Shown: positions 57,699 through 64,000 of the stretch, piece after piece
Numbering within the stretch: position 1 is the stretch's first letter
Layout: the number at the start of each line of letters is the position of its first letter
Source of the DNA: Cyanobacterium sp. Dongsha4
Lineage (GTDB): Bacteria > Cyanobacteriota > Cyanobacteriia > Cyanobacteriales > Cyanobacteriaceae
Length of the DNA stretch: 64,000 nucleotides
NCBI RefSeq assembly: GCF_036345015.1
Contig: NZ_CP084098.1
Coordinates: 3,547,326-3,611,325 of the forward strand
Direction: 5' to 3'
Notes under the pieces: model-generated
The model's input: the letters and a program-made list of their open reading frames with translations, nothing else
Databases searched by the model: none
What the model was told of the DNA's origin: nothing
Program-made: the position numbers and the translations under genes

Positions 57699-58505
57699 GA
57701 CCTTGACCTCCAATAATTTTCAGTATGATTAAATGTGCCGAGAATCCGTTAGTTGAGCAGTTAAACTAATTTTTTTCCTAATTATTTTTTATTTTTATCA
57801 GCAAATTGTTTTGATTTCAGATGACAAAAATTATCAAGGTAGTTGACTGATACCAATTATTTCTCTATACCGTTGATAATTAGTATTTGTTCTGCAAGAT
57901 AAGTTATTTTTTATAAAGTAATTAATCATAATAAAATATACGGTATTAAATAAGATAATTAGTATTTTATGCCCTAATAATTCTGAAAATATAATCTTAT
58001 TAATTTGCAAAGGAAAAAATTTTGATAAATAATTAGTCTAAAAGCCCTTATCTAACATTGATCCCCTCACAATACTAAGGATACTCGATGGTTCTTAGAA
58101 TCAACAAACTTTATTTAATTTTATTAAGACTTTCTTTACAAAACTTAAAAATAGTCTCAATTAATGAGAAAAAAATCCCCTCAAACTAAATATTATTCCC
58201 CCAAAAAATTAACATAAATTAATGCAAATTAATATTGCTTAATATATAAGCAAACCTAGAAAATAAAATAAGTAATAATGCTTAGGATAAGTAACAAATT
58301 TTTTTTTGAAAGAGATATTAATCAAGAATAAAGGGCAAATAGAAAAGAAAATAAATCGAGAAAAAATTATTTAGAACCCCAATTTTTTTTGTTAAAATTC
58401 CCATAGCAGAGAGCAATAACATAAACTATATTGATATTACTTAAGTAATAGATTATATTTAATGGTGACTTTAGTAAAAATTAATTTAATTTAGGTGAGG
58501 AGAAG
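57699..58505. other. about 790 bp without a gene
   Basis: Strongly AT-rich with no repeats shared with other gaps. Poly-T and poly-A runs (57769-57800, 58300-58312, 58382-58390) and a good SD (gtgaggagaag at 58494-58504) before the beta-helix gene are visible. It may contain a long leader or upstream control DNA. I see no tRNA, small frame or hairpin I can support. Confidence 0.4.
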
Positions 58506-60224
58506 ATGAATCCAGAAGATTTTTCCGCTCAGGTAACATTAAACGTAACCACCACTGAGGATCAAAATGATGGTAGTGCCGCCAATGGTTTGTCATTAAG
58601 AGATGCTATTATTCAGGCAAATGCAGATCCACGACGGGAATACATCATTAACGTCCCTAATGGTACTTATAATCTAACTATTACTGAAGATGGTTCTCTT
58701 GATATTAATAGTAGTATTTCTATTATCGGTGCTAGTGCAGGTAATACAATTATTTCTGCCAGTTTTTTAGGCGATCGCATCTTTAACGTTTCAGGTACAG
58801 GAAATCTAAATATTGCCAATTTCACCCTCCAAGATGCCAATGTAGCAACAAATAGTCAGTTAGATACCAATCTTGATAATTTAGGGGTTAATCTGGATGG
58901 TGGAGCTATCAATATTCAATCGTCAGGAAAGGCGACCCTAGAAAACGTAATTATTGCTAATAATAGAATTAATGGAAAAGGTGGGGGTATTGCCAACAGT
59001 GGTTTATTAGAAATAAATGATTCTGTCATCCTACTAAATTTTTCAGTGGGTAACGGCGGAGGCATTTATAATGGCGAAGGAGGAAGGGCGATTATTAACC
59101 GCAGTAGCATTACCTTTAACTCTACCAGTAATACCATTAACCAAGAAACCCTTTTAGGAGGAGGAGGAATTTTTAATGATGTTGGTGGGGAAATGACCAT
59201 TATTAATGGTACCATTTCTAACAATACCAGTTTGATTGGTGGAGGTCTTTGGGCGCAAGGAGAAAGTACAACTATCATCAATAGTACGATCGCACGTAAT
59301 AGCGGTTCTACGGGTGCTGGTATCTTTTCAGGTAATCCCCAAGATGGAACTGCCACAGTAAATACCATCCTTCGTAATAGTATTGTTGCGGAAAATACAA
59401 ACAGTGAAGACATAAATGGTAATTTTAATCTTCAAAGTTCCTATAACTTAATTGGTACATCAGCACGAGGAACTCTGGTTAATGGTCAAAATAATAATCA
59501 GGTGGGAACAGTTACCCAACCTATAGACCCCCAATTAGGTGATTTACCAAGCGAATTTACCACCACAGACGGAGCATCGAAAATATTAGTTCACCCTCTC
59601 GAAGCAGGTAGCCCGGCTATTAATGCAGGAAATAACGCCGTTACTAGAATTAGAGATTTAAGTAACTATTTCGGTAACACAGACCAAAGAGGAGAACCTA
59701 GAATAAATGATGGTGTTGTGGATTTAGGTAGCTACGAATTTAACGAAGATTCTGGAATTAATAGCGAAACTATCACTCCAGGATTGACTAACCCCATTAT
59801 TCGTTTTCAGAATACCCAAGTACAAGGAACTTATCTTTTTGTCGGAGAAGCCGAAGCTCAAAATGTGAGAACTAATCATCCTATCTTTCGAGAAGAAGGA
59901 GAGGCATTTCGGGTCGCATTTAACCCCGAAGACGACTTAATAACCATTTATCGTTTTCAGAATCAGAACCAACCCGGAACATATCTATATGTAGGGGAAC
60001 AAGAAAGACAAAGTGTTTTACAAAACTACTCTAATACTTTTATAGAAGAAGGAATCGCATTTTATGTCTATGGTGCAGATGCCAATAAAGGAACAGATAT
60101 TTTCCGCTTACAAAATTTAGATGTCCCCGGAACTTACATTTATGTAAAAGAACAAGAAAAGAATAATATACTTGCTAATTTTGATAATTTCCGTTTAGAA
60201 GGAGTTGCTTTTGAAGTAGCTTAA
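58506..60224 (+). CDS. beta-helix (CSLREAI-type) protein with DUF5648-like repeats
   Basis: The 572-residue protein starts with no signal peptide. The first domain has the CSLREAI-like phrase GLSLRDAIIQANAD, followed by a right-handed parallel beta-helix (about 50-380) of GGG-I-N-type turns (GKGGGIANSGLLEIND, GNGGGIYN, GGGGIFND). A 'choice-of-anchor' end follows (SPAINAGNNAV, GEPRINDGVVDLGSYEF). Three DUF5648-like repeats end it (about 430-572; IIRFQNTQVQGTYLFVGEAE, FREEGEAFRVA). Probably a surface or secreted adhesin, exported by a non-Sec route. Confidence 0.85.
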   Translation: MNPEDFSAQVTLNVTTTEDQNDGSAANGLSLRDAIIQANADPRREYIINVPNGTYNLTITEDGSLDINSSISIIGASAGNTIISASFLGDRIFNVSGTGNLNIANFTLQDANVATNSQLDTNLDNLGVNLDGGAINIQSSGKATLENVIIANNRINGKGGGIANSGLLEINDSVILLNFSVGNGGGIYNGEGGRAIINRSSITFNSTSNTINQETLLGGGGIFNDVGGEMTIINGTISNNTSLIGGGLWAQGESTTIINSTIARNSGSTGAGIFSGNPQDGTATVNTILRNSIVAENTNSEDINGNFNLQSSYNLIGTSARGTLVNGQNNNQVGTVTQPIDPQLGDLPSEFTTTDGASKILVHPLEAGSPAINAGNNAVTRIRDLSNYFGNTDQRGEPRINDGVVDLGSYEFNEDSGINSETITPGLTNPIIRFQNTQVQGTYLFVGEAEAQNVRTNHPIFREEGEAFRVAFNPEDDLITIYRFQNQNQPGTYLYVGEQERQSVLQNYSNTFIEEGIAFYVYGADANKGTDIFRLQNLDVPGTYIYVKEQEKNNILANFDNFRLEGVAFEVA

Positions 60225-60281
60225 AAAATTTCATTAAACTTATAAATTCTAATTCACATCATTTAAAAAAGAGGTAAAATT

Positions 60282-63104
60282 ATGACTACCACATTTAATT
60301 TAAGCAATAGAGAAGTTTTATTTGTAACAACTACCCAAGATGAAAACGACGGTAGTTTTAGCGGCTCTGGCTTATCTTTGAGAGATGCTATCTTGATAGC
60401 AAATAGAGACAATACCAAAGAATATACTATTTACATAGTTCCAGAATTACTCAATGATATTGAGCAATTTGCTGACTCCGAACCCATTACCTTTAATTTG
60501 GATGTCAAAAATACCATTCAACCTCCTACCACTGACGAAACAACTCTTGATTTAGATACTCTTAAAGAAAGTAGAAAAACAACTGGAGATTTAGACATAG
60601 CAGGAAGAGTAAGCATAATAGGTGCAAAAATTAATCCTGATCATCCACCGAGTAGCTTAAATCCAGATAATATCAATCCACAAAACTTATTGCCTGAAGA
60701 CAGTAATCGGATTGTAATTAGTGCAGAAGGTTTAAAAAACACTTTTGAAGCCTTTTCTTCAGGAGGAGAAGATAATCCAAATCCAAATTTACCCAGTAAC
60801 TTATTCACCGTGGGAGATCGCATTTTTGAAGTTGAATCTGGTGCTAATTTAACACTGGAAAATTTGACCATTCAAGATGGATTACTTATTAATCAAACAT
60901 TAATTTCCGTAGAAGAAGGTATTATTAGTATTGGTAATATAGATACACTCCCCAATGGTGCAGGACTTTATGTCAATACTGGAGCAAGAGCAATCCTTAA
61001 CAATGTCGTTGTGGCGAATAACAAAACCGAAGGGCAAGGGGGAGGAATTTATAATGACGGGATTATTGAAATTAATAACTCTTTAATTAAAACCAATAAC
61101 TCTGAACCTGGTTTTCAAGAAATTGTTACAGAAAGATTAGATGAAAATGGAAATCCTATCCTAGATGATAACGGAGAACCTATTATCGATGTCGATATAA
61201 TTGACACTGGTTCAGGGGGGGGACTTTATAATAACGGTACAATGACCGTCAAAAATAGTTCTATTATTCGCAATTTTATCACCTCTGGAACTCCCACCGA
61301 TATAGCTGGTGCTGGTGCTGGTATTTATAATTTTACCAATGCAACTTTATTAGTTATTAATAGTACTATTGCTGAAAATGATGGTGGTTTCGATGCTGGA
61401 GGCGGAATTTATAATCAATCAAGAGCAACAGTTATCAACTCCACTATAGTTGATAATACAGGTCAAGTTGGTGGAGGTATTTTTTCTGATACAATCAACG
61501 CCAATACGACTTTAGTGAATAGTATTGTTTTAGCTAATAAGCCGAAAACTTTGATTGAAGAGGAAATAACAACTACATCTGTTTTTTTCAATCGCACGGC
61601 AAACTTTTTTGACCGTAATCGCAATCCTATTTTTAGTGATGAAAATGGAAATCCTATTAATACTAATTTACAATTTGATTTTTACAATGGAAAGGTCTTT
61701 TTTGAAAATCCAGATCCATTTGCTCAACAGAATCTACAAGATATTACAAACCAGATTAATTTAGATAATGTCGTTTTTGATGAGGAGGGTAATATTGTTT
61801 TCGTTTTTAATAACTATTTTGGCTTAGATGAAGATAACTTTTTCAATCAAAGATTTAATAGTGAAGATGATAACCTTGTTTTCAATGTCGATAATAATTT
61901 CACCTTTGCCTATCGGAAAAATTTTAACGAGAATATACCTTTAAATAGTCGTTTTGAAGAAATTACCAATGATCAAGGTGAAACAGAGAAAGTTTTAATT
62001 ATCTCCGAAGATAGCATTGTTAGCTCTAATGTGACATTTGATCAGGACGTATTTTTGATTGACACTAGCGGAAGTTTTGAATTTTCCACTTTTGATAATC
62101 GTTTAAGAGTTGATGATGACAATAAAGAGCAAGTGTTTTTTGTTTATGGAAATAATACTGCCACGGATGTTTTAAATATTAATGAGGTAAGAACATTTCA
62201 GGAAGAAGTAATAGAGACAATTCTTGTACCAGTTACTAACCCGGGTAGCCCTAATGATTTAGATGGTTTTTTTGATCGCAGTACGAGATCTAATCTAATT
62301 GGCATTAATACTGCAAATGGAATTTTAAATAATGTTAATGATAATATATTTATTGGTTTTGTCAGCAATATTGATGAAAATGGAAATCTCTTGCAAAACG
62401 GTATTTTATTCGATAACAATGACAATCCAATCTTAGTACCTTTCCAACAAAATGAAGATACAATCGCTTATATTCCTGCTGATAATAGTCCTGCCATAAA
62501 TGCAGGAAATAATAATATTATCGAATTACAACAGTTTTTCTCTCCTAATCCAATCGATCAATTAGGTAATCCTCGCATTAATAACGGTAGAGTTGATATA
62601 GGTAGTGTGGAATCTGGCTATATTGATACTCAGGGGGTGTTAACAGAAACAGACTCTTTGCTTAATACTCCTATTATTCGTTTTCAAAATCGGGATGTTG
62701 CAGGAACTTATCTTTATGCTCAAGAACAAGAAGCCCAACAGATTCGATCGCGCTATCCTAATTTTATAGAAGAAGGACAAGCATTTAAAGTTGCCACCTC
62801 TGCATCTGACGGGTTAGTTCGCATTAATCGTTTTCAAAATACAGACACCCCGGGTACTTATTTATTTGCTACCGAATCCGAAAGCGTATCCATTCGCCAA
62901 AATCATCAAAACTTCAAAGAAGAAGGAGTGGCTTTCTATGTTTACGGTGCAGATGCAGGTATCGGTGAGGATGTTTACCGTTTTCAAAGTTTGAAGCTAC
63001 CTGGTACTTATTTATTTGCATTAGAAGCAGAGAAAGACAACATTTTAGCTAATTATCGTAGTGATTTTCGTTTGGAAGGAGTCGCTTTTGAGGTAGCCAT
63101 TTAA
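60282..63104 (+). CDS. larger paralogue of the upstream beta-helix protein
   Basis: The 940-residue protein is clearly paralogous: GLSLRDAILIANRD, a beta-helix region with GQGGGIYNDGIIEINNS, GSGGGLYNNGT and GGGIYNQ, then SPAINAGNN, RINNGRVDIGSVE, and three DUF5648-like repeats at the end (IIRFQNRDVAGTYLYAQEQE, RFQNTDTPGTYLFATESES, RFQSLKLPGTYLFALEAEK). The middle (about 280-760) has a long insertion rich in D/N/F with short units such as ENGNPI and DENGNLLQ. It begins 57 bp after the 58506 gene and was probably made by tandem duplication. Confidence 0.85.
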   Translation: MTTTFNLSNREVLFVTTTQDENDGSFSGSGLSLRDAILIANRDNTKEYTIYIVPELLNDIEQFADSEPITFNLDVKNTIQPPTTDETTLDLDTLKESRKTTGDLDIAGRVSIIGAKINPDHPPSSLNPDNINPQNLLPEDSNRIVISAEGLKNTFEAFSSGGEDNPNPNLPSNLFTVGDRIFEVESGANLTLENLTIQDGLLINQTLISVEEGIISIGNIDTLPNGAGLYVNTGARAILNNVVVANNKTEGQGGGIYNDGIIEINNSLIKTNNSEPGFQEIVTERLDENGNPILDDNGEPIIDVDIIDTGSGGGLYNNGTMTVKNSSIIRNFITSGTPTDIAGAGAGIYNFTNATLLVINSTIAENDGGFDAGGGIYNQSRATVINSTIVDNTGQVGGGIFSDTINANTTLVNSIVLANKPKTLIEEEITTTSVFFNRTANFFDRNRNPIFSDENGNPINTNLQFDFYNGKVFFENPDPFAQQNLQDITNQINLDNVVFDEEGNIVFVFNNYFGLDEDNFFNQRFNSEDDNLVFNVDNNFTFAYRKNFNENIPLNSRFEEITNDQGETEKVLIISEDSIVSSNVTFDQDVFLIDTSGSFEFSTFDNRLRVDDDNKEQVFFVYGNNTATDVLNINEVRTFQEEVIETILVPVTNPGSPNDLDGFFDRSTRSNLIGINTANGILNNVNDNIFIGFVSNIDENGNLLQNGILFDNNDNPILVPFQQNEDTIAYIPADNSPAINAGNNNIIELQQFFSPNPIDQLGNPRINNGRVDIGSVESGYIDTQGVLTETDSLLNTPIIRFQNRDVAGTYLYAQEQEAQQIRSRYPNFIEEGQAFKVATSASDGLVRINRFQNTDTPGTYLFATESESVSIRQNHQNFKEEGVAFYVYGADAGIGEDVYRFQSLKLPGTYLFALEAEKDNILANYRSDFRLEGVAFEVAI

Positions 63105-63439
63105 AGTAGCTATTTAAAAACATTACATCTCAGTTCGACAGAAAAATTGTTGGGAGATTAAGGTGTTAGAGTGTTAGGGGATTAGGGTGAAACAAATTCT
63201 TAAAGTACGGAAGTCACTAATCAACTTCAGGTTTAAGAATATCGGGTAAGGTAAGGTTTCAGGTTTCAGGTGTTAGGAGATTGGGGTAGTTTACTTTTTC
63301 CTATAAGTTTGCCTTCTGCAACCCCTAACTACTTGCCTTGATGATGTCTATCTAAAAATATAGAAACTGACTACACTCTCAGTAATAAGGATTTACAAAC
63401 AACCAAGTAAACGAGTATATTGGAATTTGACTAAAGATA
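63105..63439. other. 335-bp intergenic region with repeat phrases
   Basis: Runs ggtgttagagtgttagggga (63162-63181) and taaggtttcaggtttcaggt followed by gttagg (63250-63275) are members of the dispersed family. No gene is visible. Confidence 0.45.
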
Positions 63440-63511
63440 TGGGCGATACTGGATTTGAACCAGTGGCATCCTGCTTGTAAGGCAGGCGCTCTACCGCTGA
63501 GCTAATCGCCC
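63440..63511 (-). tRNA. tRNA-Val (anticodon UAC)
   Basis: 72 nt including the discriminator A. Acceptor GGGCGAT/ATCGCCC, D arm GCTC/GAGC, anticodon stem CCTGC/GCAGG with loop CTTACAA (anticodon TAC), T arm ACTGG-TTCAAAT-CCAGT. CCA is not encoded. Confidence 0.96.
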
Positions 63512-63556
63512 TTAACTCACATTTATATATTATAGCTAGTCTTTAAAAAAAATGCA

Positions 63557-64000
63557 ATGCCTTCGGGAAAAATTCACGATCAAATTACTTGGTTTTGTTT
63601 ACCTCTTGTTATCATCCTCTTTTTTATTGTCACTAAATCCTTATTATTAACTACTTTGGGGGGTTTTGGGTTTGTCTTTAGTGGTTTGATGTTTGGTCCT
63701 GATTTGGATATTTATTCGATACAATTTCAACGTTGGCGTTTCTTTCGCTTTATTTGGCTACCCTATCAAAAAACTTTAAAGCATCGTTCTATTTTTTCTC
63801 ATGGTTTCTTATTAGGTACTCTTATTCGATTAATTTATTTGAGTTTGATATTATTCATACTAGCAATTTTAGGAGTTGCGATCGCACAGTTAATATTTGG
63901 TTTTGGATGGCATTGGCAGAAATTCATATTTAACAGTTACAGAGTGTTGAAAAATAACTATTGGCAAGAAGTATTATCATTATTTATAGGTTTAGAGTTA
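63557..64000 (+). CDS. DUF2227 family putative metal-binding protein, truncated by the window end
   Basis: Start at ATG 63557 (MPSGKIHDQITWFCLPLVII). 148 codons are visible and the frame continues past the window. Features of the family: the start P-S-G-x-x-H-D, an FGPDLDIYSIQFQRW-type acidic motif near 47-61, and HRSIFSHGFLLGTLIRLIYL, where the His residues may bind metal, with several TM segments. The function is unknown. Confidence 0.82.
   Translation, partial: MPSGKIHDQITWFCLPLVIILFFIVTKSLLLTTLGGFGFVFSGLMFGPDLDIYSIQFQRWRFFRFIWLPYQKTLKHRSIFSHGFLLGTLIRLIYLSLILFILAILGVAIAQLIFGFGWHWQKFIFNSYRVLKNNYWQEVLSLFIGLEL

Overview
This is a 64 kb piece of a low-GC cyanobacterial chromosome. The evidence is a photosystem II D1 gene, a petH gene with the phycobilisome-linker N-terminus, the zwf-opcA pair, a groESL operon with both CIRCE and K-box elements, and many GCGATCGC-type (HIP1) octamers. 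The low GC and the gene set suggest a unicellular Cyanobacterium/Geminocystis-like organism, but the genus is a guess.

Layout. 1-12 kb: rpsB-tsf, a sigma-like/DUF1822 operon, groES-groEL, a small toxin-antitoxin-like pair, a histidine phosphatase, rtcB and recA. 12-24 kb: a giant seven-PAS hybrid histidine kinase with a decayed CheB-like head, petH, purH, a psbA gene whose residues mark it as the low-oxygen D1' type, an IS transposase relic, scpA and ppa. A 181-bp MITE between petH and purH carries the same terminal 11-mer as the IS relic. 24-31 kb: a cyclic-nucleotide-domain MscS channel, malic enzyme, zwf-opcA (entry into the oxidative pentose phosphate pathway) and a tRNA(CAU).

31-37.4 kb is the accessory region. 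Just 3' of the tRNA lies an array of TGTC(A/G)...TAACAAATT repeats with a 19-20 bp period, as at the ends of Tn7-like type V-K CRISPR-associated transposons (CAST). It is followed by an internal fragment of Cas12k on the minus strand. This is fused to a type I restriction-modification locus that has itself decayed: hsdR lacks its 5' half, hsdS has lost its first target-recognition domain, hsdM is intact, and an Mrr-like gene is truncated. DUF433/DUF5615/YgiT-like toxin-antitoxin pieces are interspersed. I read this as the wreck of a CAST and its probable defence cargo.

37-57 kb: a peroxiredoxin-like protein, a sensor kinase, DUF1824, a MIF-like tautomerase, a glycine-oxidase-like flavoenzyme, an M28 peptidase and a kinase-HhH-coiled-coil protein with an unknown partner. 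Then comes a metal-efflux neighbourhood: an RND pump, a short adaptor-like protein, a decapeptide-repeat protein, and an RppA/RppB-like two-component pair split by a HicB gene. VapBC-like, HNH and GH104 lysozyme genes lie among them. rsmG and mtnP follow. 57-64 kb: a RelE-like zinc protein, about 790 bp without a gene, two large paralogous beta-helix proteins with C-terminal DUF5648-like repeats, tRNA-Val(UAC) and a truncated DUF2227 gene.

Intergenic spaces repeatedly hold short G-rich or C-rich phrases (GGTGTTAGGG, CAGGTTTCAGG, GGTGGGCATTGCCCACC). All family assignments come from reading the sequence and from memory of the families; no search was run.
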